DNA of 64,000 bases from Brevibacterium iodinum ATCC 49514 (GCF_900169265.1 NZ_FXYX01000008.1:50670-114669), one strand, 5' to 3'; shown: positions 39,251-47,624, counted from the first letter of the stretch. Notes: generated from the letters alone by a model not told the origin. Translations and numbers: made by a program.

Positions 39251-40018
39251 TCAGTCGAGCGTGGTGAGGATTCGGGGGCCATCCTCGGTGATGGCGATCG
39301 TGTTCTCCGAATGGGCACCATTCGAACCATCGGCCAGACGCAGGGTCCAACCGTCCTTGTCGACGGAGAGCTTCTTCGAAGTGAACGACCACCAGGGTTC
39401 GATCGCCAGGGTCAGGCCTGGTTTGAGGACCAGCCCGCGACCGCCCTTGCCGCGGTTGGGCACGTGCGGATCCTCGTGCATCGTGTGGCCGAGACCGTGG
39501 CCGCCGAAGTCAAGGTTCACGGGGATGCGGTGGGCATCGGCGACGTCACCGATGGCCTTCGAGATATCGCCGAGGCGGTTGCCTGCTTGGGCGGCACCGA
39601 TTCCGGCTTCGAGACCGGCCCAGGTGGTGTCGATGAGGCGCTGGTCCTCGTCGCTGCGGTTGCCGACGACGACGGAGCGGGCGGCGTCGGCGACCCAGCC
39701 GTCGATGGAGACGGCGAAGTCGAGGGTGAGCAGGTCGCCGTCCTTGAGGACATAGCTGTGCGGTTTGCCGTGGAGGACGCCGTCATTGACGGACAGGCAG
39801 ATGACGTTGCGGAAGGGGCCGGAGCCGAAAGAGGGGGCGTAGTCCCAGTAGCAGGACTTCGCTCCTGCATCCTCAATGAGCTTCCGCGCGGTCTTCTCCA
39901 GGTGCATGATGTCCATGCCCGGTTCTGCGATCGAGGTCAGCTCGGCCAAGGTCTTCGCGACGAAACGGCCGGTCACCGCCATCTTGTCGATCTCGGCGGG
40001 CGTCTTCAGCTCAATCAC
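39251..40018 (-). CDS. map: Methionine aminopeptidase, type I
   Basis: Removes the initiator methionine after deformylation. 255 residues with the five metal ligands in the usual places: LTLDFAVSIDGWVADAARS (two Asp), GHGLGHTMHEDPHVPN (His), and two late Glu (AIEPW, SENTIAI). The start is GTG at 40018 (IELKTPAEIDKM), set by AAGGAGA 5 nt upstream on the minus strand. Functionally linked to the deformylase at the left edge, though not adjacent. Confidence 0.95.
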   Translation of the reverse strand: MIELKTPAEIDKMAVTGRFVAKTLAELTSIAEPGMDIMHLEKTARKLIEDAGAKSCYWDYAPSFGSGPFRNVICLSVNDGVLHGKPHSYVLKDGDLLTLDFAVSIDGWVADAARSVVVGNRSDEDQRLIDTTWAGLEAGIGAAQAGNRLGDISKAIGDVADAHRIPVNLDFGGHGLGHTMHEDPHVPNRGKGGRGLVLKPGLTLAIEPWWSFTSKKLSVDKDGWTLRLADGSNGAHSENTIAITEDGPRILTTLD

Positions 40019-40390
40019 AGGGGTCTCCTTCAGCGAGGTGCAGGGTTTTGACGGCGTTCACGGGTTCAGACTCGATTTTAGTCCTCGGCGGTTGTGAAGT
40101 CGCGGCCGCACCCGGATCTGTGGGCAAGCAGACAGGCCCGAGCCGAGCTCAGCGTCACTCGGTTCGGTCTGCCGGACAGCCGCCTTTTGCCCGAAACCTG
40201 CTCGTTCAAGGGTTCGCTCGAATATCGCTCCGTTTACGTCGTGTGATTCGAGCGAGCCCTTGATCGATGCGCGAAGGCGGGCGTTAAGCGGTCGGGGACC
40301 TCTCAGAGGTGGGGTCGTGAACGAGGCAGCAGTTCCGACTTCGTGCAAGGATGCTTGTGTCTTGATTTCCCGGTGCGTAGGGTGCGGAGC
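40019..40390. other. Intergenic region with one palindromic element
   Basis: 372 bp between map and the small plus-strand gene. Apart from the imperfect palindrome at 40204-40266 I see nothing supported: no ORF with coding character, tRNA or riboswitch. Confidence 0.5.
40204..40266. repeat. Palindromic element, copy 1
   Basis: 18-nt arms at 40206-40223 and 40246-40263 pair with one mismatch (17/18) around a 22-nt spacer. The left half (CGTTCAAGGGTTCGCTCG...) aligns with the element at 41006-41069 at 19 of 24 positions, including a shared ATATC block and a CGTCGTG in the spacer. Confidence 0.75.
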
Positions 40391-40639
40391 ATGAGGAACA
40401 TCATCACAGCGTTCAGTGTGGGCATCGCCTTGGCAACCTCGGTGCTGTCGGGGGAACAGGACCTCCGTTCGGGTGGCCCCTGGACCCTCACGCTCATCAT
40501 CTTTCCCGCTTGCTCGCTGCTCTGCCTCGCCTTGCTTCTCCGTGACCAGCGGCGAAGAGAGCGTGCAGACGGCCAGCGTGAGCATGATTCTGCTTCTTCG
40601 AGCGCGGAGACAGGCGAGAGCGTGAGCAGCGAACGCTGA
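40391..40639 (+). CDS. Small putative membrane protein, 82 aa
   Basis: Unrecognised. Two hydrophobic stretches (about residues 4-20 and 31-49: TLTLIIFPACSLLCLALLL) followed by an Arg-rich motif RDQRRRER and a Ser/Glu-rich tail. Looks like a two-helix hairpin with a cytosolic tail. The ATG at 40391 is preceded by GTGCGGAGC, a weak ribosome site. It converges on another tiny membrane gene across a long hairpin, and both lie between two related palindromes. Coding status is plausible, not certain. Confidence 0.5.
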   Translation: MRNIITAFSVGIALATSVLSGEQDLRSGGPWTLTLIIFPACSLLCLALLLRDQRRRERADGQREHDSASSSAETGESVSSER

Positions 40640-40662
40640 GGACGCTGTCCTGCACGAGAGTT

Positions 40663-40732
40663 GCTCAGTCAACGCGAAACTCGAAAAAGTCGTCACTGGC
40701 GACGACTTTTCCGAGTTTCGCGTGACCTGAGC
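40663..40732. terminator. Long bidirectional hairpin between two tiny genes
   Basis: Core arms 40673-40694 and 40701-40722 (22 nt, one mismatch) around a 6-nt loop, extended by GCTCAG/CTGAGC further out. The arms contain A/T tracts (GAAAAAGTC; GACTTTTCC) adjacent to the loop instead of at the 3' end. Lies between convergent genes. Confidence 0.65.
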
Positions 40733-40743
40733 GCGATTGCGCG

Positions 40744-40968
40744 TCAGCTGAGGCTGGTGTCCGACTTCTGCGGTCGTGCAATGAGCCAGCAGATCGGCCC
40801 GACGACGGGCAGCAACAGGACGATCATCGCCCAGACGAGTCTCACCCGAGGGTCGAGTCCTGATCGGGCGATGCTCACCATTGCCCAGATGAGCAGGACG
40901 ACGAGCAGTACGACGACTCCGGACCAGATCACGTCATAGGCAGCGGGCAGCAATGGATTTTCGCTCAT
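40744..40968 (-). CDS. PLDc_N-domain small membrane protein, 74 aa
   Basis: Two-helix membrane protein of the phospholipase-D-nuclease N-terminal (PLDc_N) type: YDVIWSGVVVLLVVLLIWAMVSIARSG and RLVWAMIVLLLPVVGPICWLIARP, split over about residues 11-65. The WxxIVLLxPVxGPIxWLIxR pattern is diagnostic. Family members are often free-standing as here and serve as membrane anchors of unknown role. Converges with the 40391 gene. Confidence 0.8.
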   Translation of the reverse strand: MSENPLLPAAYDVIWSGVVVLLVVLLIWAMVSIARSGLDPRVRLVWAMIVLLLPVVGPICWLIARPQKSDTSLS

Positions 40969-41005
40969 GGCATCAATCTACCTTGGTTTTTATACGAAAG
41001 TCGCT

Positions 41006-41069
41006 CGTTCAAGAGTCAGCGCGGATATCGCGTCGTGCACCACGTGATATCAGCGCTGGCCCTTGAACG
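41006..41069. repeat. Palindromic element, copy 2
   Basis: 24-nt arms 41006-41029 and 41046-41069 pair at 21 of 24 positions. Related to copy 1 at 40204-40266. Lies between the PLDc_N gene start and the aldehyde dehydrogenase stop. Confidence 0.75.
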
Positions 41070-41162
41070 ACGTGAAGAGTCGCCGGTCGGACAGCCTGCG
41101 CTTGGATCGGCCCACCGGCCCACCGGTCGAGGACGTCACTTCGCTCAGAGGACCCAGTTCTC

Positions 41163-42698
41163 TCAGAGGAACTCGACGCCCTGCGCCAGCGGCAGCTCTC
41201 CGGAGTAGTTGATCGTATTCGTGGCCGGGCGCATATAGGCCTTCCACGAATCCGAACCCGACTCGCGTCCGCCGCCGGTCTCCTTCTCACCGCCGAAAGC
41301 ACCGCCGATCTCCGCACCGGAGGTGCCGATGTTGACGTTGGCGATTCCGCAGTCGGAGCGGGACAGGAACTTCTCGGATTCGGCGAGTTCGGCAGTGAAG
41401 ATCGCCGAGGACAGACCCTGTGGCACCCCATTGTGGATCTCCAGTGCCTCATCGAGATCCGAGTACGTGACGACGTAGAGGATCGGGGCGAACGTCTCCT
41501 CCTTGACCACTGCGCTCTGATTGGGCATCCGCACCACTGCCGGCTCGACATAGTGGGCATCCGGGCGTTCATCGGCGAGCACCCTGCCGCCTCCGCAGAG
41601 GATCTCGCCGCCCTCTGCCTCTGCCTGCTTGAGGGCCGCCTGCATCGCATCGTACGAACCCGAATTGATGAGCGGTCCCACGAGCACTCCATCATCGGTC
41701 GGCGATCCGATGCTCAGCGTCTTGTATGCGGCGACGACCTTGTCGACGAACTCGTCGGCGATGGATTCGTGCACGATGAGCCGCCGCAGGGTCGTGCACC
41801 GCTGACCTGCGGTCCCGGCGGCTGCGAAGACCACTCCGCGCAGCGCCAGATCGATGTCGGCGCTCGGGGCGACGATGGCGGCGTTGTTGCCGCCGAGCTC
41901 GAGCAGGATCTTGCCGAAGCGCTCGGCCACGACGGGCCCGACCTCGCGACCCATCCGCACCGATCCCGTCGCCGAGACCAAGGCCACGCGTTCATCCCGG
42001 ACCATCAGATCACCGATGTCCCGGCCGCCGATGAGCACCGGCGCGAGGTTCTCCGGTGCCCCCACCTCGGCGGCGGCCCTGGCCAACAGGGACTGCGCCC
42101 CGAGGGCCGCGAACACGGCGTTCTCCGAGGGCTTCCACACGACCGCGTCACCGGCGACCAAGGCCAGGGCGGTGTTCCAGGAATACACGGCCACGGGGAA
42201 GTTGAATGCGGAGATGACACCGACGACGCCGAGGGGATGCCACGTCTCCATGAGCCGGTGACCCGGCCGTTCGCTGGGCATGGTCTTGCCCCACAGCTGC
42301 CGGGACTGACCGAGTGCGAACTCGCAGATGTCGATCATCTCCTGGACTTCACCGGCCGCCTCGGAGGGGGTCTTGCCGGCTTCGACGGTGATGATCTTCG
42401 CCAGATCCTCCTTGTGCTCGCCGAGCAGCTGTCCCCACCGCTGCACCAGCTGACCGCGGACCGGAGCGGGCACGTCCCGCCAGGTCTCGAACGCGGTCTG
42501 GGCTGCGGCGATCTTGTCCGCCGCCGTCTGCGCGGTGTCCGCGGCGATCGTGCCGAGGTCCTGTCCCGTGATGGGGGAGCGGGCCGGAAGGCTCGCCGAG
42601 GCGGCCGATCCCTCAAGCACGGATGCGTCCACTCCGCAGGCGCTCAGTCCTGTGGTGAGGAGGTCGGTGATGGTCTGATCGGTGGGCAGTGCGGTCAT
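41163..42698 (-). CDS. ALDH7-family aldehyde dehydrogenase, probable aminoadipate-semialdehyde (piperideine-6-carboxylate) dehydrogenase
   Basis: 511-residue NAD-dependent aldehyde dehydrogenase. Catalytic Cys301 (GQRCTT) and Glu267 (LELGGNN) are present. The C-terminal block FGGEKETGGGRESGSDSWK plus ATNTINYSGELPLAQGVEF is characteristic of the ALDH7/antiquitin group (AmaB in Pseudomonas), which oxidises alpha-aminoadipate semialdehyde in lysine/pipecolate breakdown. Ribosome site AAAGGACAG precedes the ATG at 42698. The upstream same-strand gene encodes an FAD amine oxidase 102 bp away, supporting a two-step pathway. The substrate is inferred from family and context. Confidence 0.87.
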   Translation of the reverse strand: MTALPTDQTITDLLTTGLSACGVDASVLEGSAASASLPARSPITGQDLGTIAADTAQTAADKIAAAQTAFETWRDVPAPVRGQLVQRWGQLLGEHKEDLAKIITVEAGKTPSEAAGEVQEMIDICEFALGQSRQLWGKTMPSERPGHRLMETWHPLGVVGVISAFNFPVAVYSWNTALALVAGDAVVWKPSENAVFAALGAQSLLARAAAEVGAPENLAPVLIGGRDIGDLMVRDERVALVSATGSVRMGREVGPVVAERFGKILLELGGNNAAIVAPSADIDLALRGVVFAAAGTAGQRCTTLRRLIVHESIADEFVDKVVAAYKTLSIGSPTDDGVLVGPLINSGSYDAMQAALKQAEAEGGEILCGGGRVLADERPDAHYVEPAVVRMPNQSAVVKEETFAPILYVVTYSDLDEALEIHNGVPQGLSSAIFTAELAESEKFLSRSDCGIANVNIGTSGAEIGGAFGGEKETGGGRESGSDSWKAYMRPATNTINYSGELPLAQGVEFL

Positions 42699-42800
42699 TG
42701 CTGTCCTTTCGTCGTCTGCTGTGGCGATCGGTCGCTTGGCCGGTCGGCGGGGTTCAGTCGTTGTGGGGAGGCGGGGTGTGAGGGGCGGGTGTGCGAGGCC

Positions 42801-44021
42801 TCAGATCACATTGAGCTCCTTACGCAGTCCGGTGGTGGCGAAGCGTCGTTTGTCCATGGCAGCTACGTCGACGAAGGGGGCGCGGCCGGTCATGAGGTCG
42901 GCGACGACCTCTCCGACGGCCGGGCCCATGAGGAAGCCGTGACCGGAGAACCCGCAGGCGTAGAAGAATCCCGGCCTCTCCTCGGCCTCGCCGATGAGGG
43001 CATTGTGGTCGGGCGTCATCTCATACAGTCCCGCCCACCCGTGTTTGGCCTCGACTTCGCCGAGTTCCGGGGTGCGGGCTTCGATGTGCTCGGCCAGGGT
43101 GGCCAGCCAGTTCGGGTCGCGTTTGTCGTTGAAGGACCAGTCATCGACCTCATCGGGGCAGCCGAACAGCAGCCCGGACCCTTCCGGGTGGACGTAGTAG
43201 CTGGTGGAGAAGTCGATCGTGAAGGGCATCCGCGAGGTGTCGAAATCGACGGGCTCGGAGACCATGATCTCCCGCCGCAGCGGCTTCACCGGCAGGTCGA
43301 CCCCGGCCATGTCCCCGATGGGGCCGGACCAGGCTCCCGCCGCGACGACGACCTGTTCGCAGCTGATCGGGCCCTGATTCGTGATCACCGAGGTGGCTCT
43401 GCGGTCCGTCCTGCCGTCGGTGTCGAATCCGGCGACCTCGCAGTTCTTGACCACTGTGACCCCGCGCTCGCGGGCGGCGGTGACGAAGCCTGCGACGACG
43501 GCTTCGGGGGTGCAGTGACCGTCGCCGGGGTTGAACGCCCCGGCGATCAGCCCTTCGGTGTTGACGAACGGGGCCAGCTCGGCCACCTCGGCGAGGGTGA
43601 GCATCCGCGAATCCAGGCCCATCCGCTGTTGCAGAGCCACATTGTCGGTGAACGCGCGCACGTCGTCATCGTTGTCGAGGAGGAACAGATAGCCGTTGCT
43701 GACCAGATCGATGTCGACGCCGAAATCGGTCTCGAAGTTCCGCAGCACTTCGAGCCCGCGGGCGGCCAACGCGATGTTGACCTCGTCGGAGAATTGGCAG
43801 CGCACACCTCCGGCGGCCTTCGACGTCGATCCGGCTCCGGGGGTATCGCGTTCGACGATGACGATGTCGCTGACTCCGCGTTCGGCCAGGTGGTAGGCGA
43901 TGGCCGCTCCCATGACGCCGGCGCCGATGATGACGACGGAGGCTTCGGCGGGCAGGGCTCTGGTCGTATCGAGGACCCCGTCGGTGTTCGGGGTGGTGGT
44001 TGATGCGGTTGGGGATTCCAC
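42801..44021 (-). CDS. FAD-dependent amine/amino-acid oxidase (DAO/SoxB-like), candidate pipecolate oxidase
   Basis: 406-residue FAD oxidoreductase of the DAO family. The dinucleotide-binding motif GAGVMG is at 33-38 (VVIIGAGVMGAAIAYHL), followed by a flavin-contacting AAGGVRCQFS segment, a VVAAGAWSG motif and the C-terminal GFSGHGFLMGPAVGEVVADL. Similar to sarcosine oxidase beta-type subunits. Paired with an ALDH7 dehydrogenase it resembles the amaA-amaB pair for L-pipecolate oxidation; other secondary amines are possible. GTG start at 44021 with a GAGGTGA ribosome site. Divergent from a LysR gene. Confidence 0.82.
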   Translation of the reverse strand: MESPTASTTTPNTDGVLDTTRALPAEASVVIIGAGVMGAAIAYHLAERGVSDIVIVERDTPGAGSTSKAAGGVRCQFSDEVNIALAARGLEVLRNFETDFGVDIDLVSNGYLFLLDNDDDVRAFTDNVALQQRMGLDSRMLTLAEVAELAPFVNTEGLIAGAFNPGDGHCTPEAVVAGFVTAARERGVTVVKNCEVAGFDTDGRTDRRATSVITNQGPISCEQVVVAAGAWSGPIGDMAGVDLPVKPLRREIMVSEPVDFDTSRMPFTIDFSTSYYVHPEGSGLLFGCPDEVDDWSFNDKRDPNWLATLAEHIEARTPELGEVEAKHGWAGLYEMTPDHNALIGEAEERPGFFYACGFSGHGFLMGPAVGEVVADLMTGRAPFVDVAAMDKRRFATTGLRKELNVI

Positions 44022-44156
44022 GGTTCACCTCGCTGTCTGCTGCCGGGGCGACCGTCGTTGGTCGCCCCGGAAGCGGAGAGTGCCGACGGCGATGTCGGCG
44101 TTTGCGTCTTGACTTCATTGTGGTTGCCATCACACTTAAGAACAAGGGAGAGTTTG

Positions 44157-44171
44157 TGAACACTGTGTTCA
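44157..44171. promoter_or_regulatory. Candidate LysR-type operator
   Basis: TGAACACTGTGTTCA: perfect 7-bp arms around a single central base, 29 bp before the LysR ATG and 136 bp before the FAD oxidase start, in the divergent promoter region. Confidence 0.6.
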
Positions 44172-44199
44172 AGAAACCTAAAGACAGGAGAGCGCTGCC

Positions 44200-45075
44200 A
44201 TGACATGGACGCTCGGACAGCTGCGGACGTTCGTCGCTGTGGCCGAATTCGGATCGATGACGCGGGCGGCCGACCACCTCGGCTACAGCGTCGGGGCGGT
44301 GTCCCAGCACATCTCAGCGCTGCGCAGGGTCGTCGATTCCGACCTGTTCCGACGTCGCGGCCGTGGGCTCGTCCTCGCCGAAGCCGGGCGCACCCTGCTG
44401 CCCAGAGCACGGAACATCCTCGCCGCTCAGCAGCAGGCGGAGATGGCGATGCTCGGCCGGGACTTCCGCAGAGAGGCCATCGTCACCCTCGGCGTCTTCG
44501 GATCGGCATCGACGACGGCGCTGCCGAAGGTAGTGCGGGAACTGGCCGAGCGCCATCCGCATATCGAAGTTCGGGCGCGGGAGATCAATGTCGAGACCAT
44601 GTCGGCCGCCGTCATCGACGGGGTCATCGATCTGGGGATCGGGATCAACTACCCGGCCGCGCCGCTGCCGCCGATGCGCGGGCTGCGCTGGGAGGCCGTG
44701 GCCGAGGAGGACTTCGGCATCGTCGTCCCCGCGGGGACGTCCCGGCCGAGCGATGACGATCTGGCCGAGGCCGACTGGATCCTCCCACCGGCCGAGGAGC
44801 TCTTCGGCCGCGCGATGCGGTTGGCTACCTCGGCGCTGGGAATCAACGCGAAGGAGACCCACATCGTCACGGACACCGCGGTCGCGTTGGCGCTCGCCGG
44901 AACCGGACTCGGCCTGACCCTGGCGACGCCGATCATGATGTCGTTGGGCGGGCCAGACGTCGACCTCCACCCGGTCGCCGAGGCGGGCGGACGCGAGATC
45001 ATCGTGCTGACTTCTCCGGACCCCAGCGATCCGGTCCGGGCCGTCGCCACGGTGGTCACCGAAGTCTTCGCATGA
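44200..45075 (+). CDS. LysR-family transcriptional regulator
   Basis: 291 residues: N-terminal winged helix-turn-helix (LGQLRTFVAVAEFGSMTRAADHLGYSVGAVSQHISALRR, about residues 5-43 given in part) and a C-terminal periplasmic-binding-protein-like effector domain. An ACAGGAG ribosome site precedes ATG 44200. Divergent from the FAD oxidase-ALDH pair with a perfect palindrome between, so it very likely regulates that pair and itself; the inducer is presumably the amine substrate or an intermediate (inference). Confidence 0.9.
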   Translation: MTWTLGQLRTFVAVAEFGSMTRAADHLGYSVGAVSQHISALRRVVDSDLFRRRGRGLVLAEAGRTLLPRARNILAAQQQAEMAMLGRDFRREAIVTLGVFGSASTTALPKVVRELAERHPHIEVRAREINVETMSAAVIDGVIDLGIGINYPAAPLPPMRGLRWEAVAEEDFGIVVPAGTSRPSDDDLAEADWILPPAEELFGRAMRLATSALGINAKETHIVTDTAVALALAGTGLGLTLATPIMMSLGGPDVDLHPVAEAGGREIIVLTSPDPSDPVRAVATVVTEVFA

Positions 45076-45085
45076 GGTTCCGGCC

Positions 45086-45091
45086 TAGGAT
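45086..45091 (+). promoter_or_regulatory. Candidate -10 element for the methyltransferase gene
   Basis: TAGGAT ends 6 nt before the ATG at 45098, just after the LysR stop; leaderless start implied. Confidence 0.5.
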
Positions 45092-45097
45092 GAGGGC

Positions 45098-45700
45098 ATG
45101 AGCTTCGACCATCAGTGGAACAAGGTACGCAGGGCCAACCCCGACCATTCGGCAAACTACGCGCAGCGGTGGCGCGACCTTGCGGCCGCCGGGCATGACA
45201 TCGGCGGTGAGGCCAGGTTCGTCAACGCCATGGCTCCGCGGGGGTCGCGCATCCTCGACGCCGGCTGCGGAACCGGACGGGCCGGCGGACTGCTCATCGA
45301 CGAAGGACACACCGTCTTCGGCGTCGACCTCGACGAATTCCTCATCTCCGTCGCCGAGGAGGACTTCCCCAGCGGTGAATGGCACACCGGCGACCTCGCC
45401 GACTTCGATTTCGCCGGTGCCGGGATCACCGAGATCGATGTGGCCTTCTGCGCCGGAAACGTCCTGTCCTTCCTTGATCCGGCTTCGCGGCGTCAGACCT
45501 TGGGCAACATCAAATCGACGCTCAAGCACGGCGGCCGGTTCGTGTCCGGGTTCGGTGCCGGACGCGGATATGATTTCGACGACTTCATCGAGGACGTCAA
45601 GGCCACGGGGATGTTCGTCGACCAGAAGTTCTCCACCTGGGAGCTCCGCCCGTTCGAGTCTGACAGCGACTTCCTCGTCCTCATCGCCGAAAGGCTGTGA
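45098..45700 (+). CDS. Class I SAM-dependent methyltransferase
   Basis: 200-residue Rossmann-like methyltransferase. The SAM-binding motif I is ILDAGCGTGRAGG (about residues 50-62), motif II VFGVDLDEFLI, and a later DVAFCAGNVLSFLDP (motif IV region). Acceptor substrate unknown. Directly preceded by a -10 hexamer, so it is probably transcribed alone and leaderless. It does not appear linked to the LysR locus. Confidence 0.85.
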   Translation: MSFDHQWNKVRRANPDHSANYAQRWRDLAAAGHDIGGEARFVNAMAPRGSRILDAGCGTGRAGGLLIDEGHTVFGVDLDEFLISVAEEDFPSGEWHTGDLADFDFAGAGITEIDVAFCAGNVLSFLDPASRRQTLGNIKSTLKHGGRFVSGFGAGRGYDFDDFIEDVKATGMFVDQKFSTWELRPFESDSDFLVLIAERL

Positions 45701-45775
45701 GCCGGTCGATTCGCAATTGCGGCCGAACTAAGCTGGGATCGACCCGTACTGCTGATCAGCTGAAGGAGAATAACC

Positions 45776-46096
45776 ATGATCTTCATCGTCGTGAAATATG
45801 ACGTGAAACCCGAAAGCGTCGAGAAGTTCCCCGAGGCGGTGCGGGCCTTCACCGAGGCCGTGCGGGAAGAGCCCGGCAACCTGTGGTTCGAATGGTCGAA
45901 GAGCCTGGAGAACCCGAACGAGTTCGTGCTCGTCGAAGCGTTCACCGACGAAGGTGCCGAACCTCATGTCAAGAGCGACCATTTCGCCGCCGGTCTCGAA
46001 GCGATGCGCCCGCACCTGGCCACGACGCCGAAGATCATCTCCCGCAAGATCGACGGCGAAGGCTGGGACGAGATGGGCGAACTCAAGATCGACTGA
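45776..46096 (+). CDS. ABM-domain protein (putative quinol/antibiotic-biosynthesis monooxygenase)
   Basis: 106-residue dimeric alpha-beta barrel type: FIVVKYDVKPESVEKFPEAVRAF, then EPGNLWFEWSKSLENPNEFVLVEAFTDEGAEPHVKSDHF. This layout is typical of YgiN/ABM-like small monooxygenases, many of which act on quinols or have no known substrate. GAAGGAGAA ribosome site 7 nt before ATG 45776. Confidence 0.85.
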   Translation: MIFIVVKYDVKPESVEKFPEAVRAFTEAVREEPGNLWFEWSKSLENPNEFVLVEAFTDEGAEPHVKSDHFAAGLEAMRPHLATTPKIISRKIDGEGWDEMGELKID

Positions 46097-46134
46097 TCGC
46101 CTTCCACTCCTTCATCTCGGATCGATCGAGCACA

Positions 46135-46140
46135 TAGACT
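46135..46140 (+). promoter_or_regulatory. Candidate -10 element for the 46147 gene
   Basis: TAGACT ends 6 nt before the ATG at 46147; no ribosome site between. Confidence 0.5.
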
Positions 46141-46146
46141 TCTGCT

Positions 46147-46689
46147 ATGGCGACCAAAGCGCAGAACATCGCATCGATCGAAAAGGCCCTCGATGAACCA
46201 TGGGCCGACACCCGTGCTCGCTTGGAAGCGGCCGGGGGAGCGTCGGCGAGTCACAAAGAGCTCGCCGACGCTCTCTATCCCCAGTTCGACGGCAAGGTCG
46301 ACAACCACGGCTGGTGGGTCCAAGGAGCCGTCGTCGCCTTTGAGCAGGAGATCGGCCGTCGCGTCCCCGGCCAGCGCGCCGACGGCACCTTCGATGTCGC
46401 CGTCTCCCGCACCATCCCGAGCGATCGTTCCGCACTCATCGCAAAGTTCGCCTTCCTCGTCGGCGACACCCTCAACGAGGTGGCCCTCGACGGCGAGCCC
46501 CGCACCTCGGAGACGGCGAAGCGCTCCTTCTGGCGAGCGAACCTCGACGGCGGCATCAAGGTCGAAGCCGCCGCTGAGACGAAGAGCGACGACAAGACGC
46601 TCTTCGTCCTCACCACGTCAAAGCTTCCCAGCCCCGAAGCCCTGGAACAATGGCGGGCCTTCGGCAAGGACTTCCTCAAACAGCTCTGA
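46147..46689 (+). CDS. Hypothetical protein, 180 aa
   Basis: No confident family. The first half is helical (SIEKALDEPWADTRARLEAAGG, DNHGWWVQGAVVAFEQEIGRR), followed by VPGQRADGTFDVAVSRTI and a beta-rich second half (RSFWRANLDGGIKVEAAAE, LFVLTTSKLP) that could be an SRPBCC/AHSA1-like domain. Cytoplasmic, no signal. Leaderless start implied by the -10 position. Converges on the ECF transporter operon with a 90-bp gap. Confidence 0.75.
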   Translation: MATKAQNIASIEKALDEPWADTRARLEAAGGASASHKELADALYPQFDGKVDNHGWWVQGAVVAFEQEIGRRVPGQRADGTFDVAVSRTIPSDRSALIAKFAFLVGDTLNEVALDGEPRTSETAKRSFWRANLDGGIKVEAAAETKSDDKTLFVLTTSKLPSPEALEQWRAFGKDFLKQL

Positions 46690-46778
46690 GCTCTGACCGT
46701 CCGGCAGCTCTGATCGACCGGCAGCGGAACGGCTCCGACTTCTCGTGAGCACGGCAGTGCCGAGACACGCGATCCGCC

Positions 46779-47624
46779 TCAGCCGATGATCGGGTTCCAG
46801 ACTCCGAGCATGTGAGCCGCACCGATTGCGACCGCGCAGACAGCCAGACTGAGAAGCACCGCCACGACATCTCGGACCGCGAAACTCGACCGCCTGCGCC
46901 ACGTGCGGCCCGGACGACCGAATGCCCGCCCCTCCATCGCCATCGCCAGGGTCGTCGCCCGGCGAATCGAGACCACGAGCAGGACGAACACTCCGCTGAA
47001 GAGGCTGCCCGTGCGCCGCAGAAGCGAACCGCCCGCGACGCCTCTGGCCCGCCTGGCCATCGCCAGCACCTGCCACTCGCTGACCAACAGTCCGAGCAGA
47101 CGCGAGGCCGCGAGAACCGAGACCACGACGACCTCTGGCAGCCGCAGGTGCTGAATGAGCGCATCGGCGAGATCACGCGGATCGATCGTCGACGCGAGCA
47201 CGATGAGCGGGATCGCCAACGCCAGGGCACGGACGAAGATCGCCGCGGCCGCGGCCAGTGACCCCGTGGTGAACAGAATCGGACCGAAGTCGACGACCAC
47301 ATCCCCGGTCTTCTCCGCCAGCAGCGCCGTGCCCCAAGCCGCGAGCAGAGCTCCGGCGGGTAGGAACCACAGCCGCTTGGCCGCGGCCGCCAGATCGAGT
47401 CCCGTCGCAGGCAGAGCCAGCAGCGCTGCGGGCAGCACCACCCCTGCAGAGACGAGATCGATGCTCAACAGCGCCCCAACCATGAGGATGAGGGCCACTG
47501 CGATCTTCGTCAGCGGATTGCACCGAGCCAAAGCGGTGGAACGCACCACGGGGATGAGCTGCCCCGGATCCTCTGCGGCGACCTCGGAGGCGGGGCGAGA
47601 ATGCATATCGAGACTGTCACTCAC
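46779..47624 (-). CDS. ykoC: Energy-coupling factor transporter transmembrane protein EcfT (YkoC-like)
   Basis: 281-residue membrane scaffold of an ECF vitamin transporter. Five or so helices; the cytosolic coupling helices carry the ARG-type motifs, here MARRARGVAGG and MAMEGRAFGRPGRT (the latter is the hallmark EGRAFG segment). I place the start at GTG 47624, which overlaps the ecfA stop by 8 nt; an ATG at 47660 would extend 12 residues inside ecfA. Last gene of the riboswitch-controlled operon. Confidence 0.85.
   Translation of the reverse strand: MSDSLDMHSRPASEVAAEDPGQLIPVVRSTALARCNPLTKIAVALILMVGALLSIDLVSAGVVLPAALLALPATGLDLAAAAKRLWFLPAGALLAAWGTALLAEKTGDVVVDFGPILFTTGSLAAAAAIFVRALALAIPLIVLASTIDPRDLADALIQHLRLPEVVVVSVLAASRLLGLLVSEWQVLAMARRARGVAGGSLLRRTGSLFSGVFVLLVVSIRRATTLAMAMEGRAFGRPGRTWRRRSSFAVRDVVAVLLSLAVCAVAIGAAHMLGVWNPIIG

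Noticed and set aside
41433..44003. 856-codon plus-strand frame opposite the ALDH and FAD oxidase genes
   Set aside because: Spans two genes that have clear catalytic motifs on the other strand; the composition (Gly/Asp/His/Arg) is typical of GC-skewed antisense.
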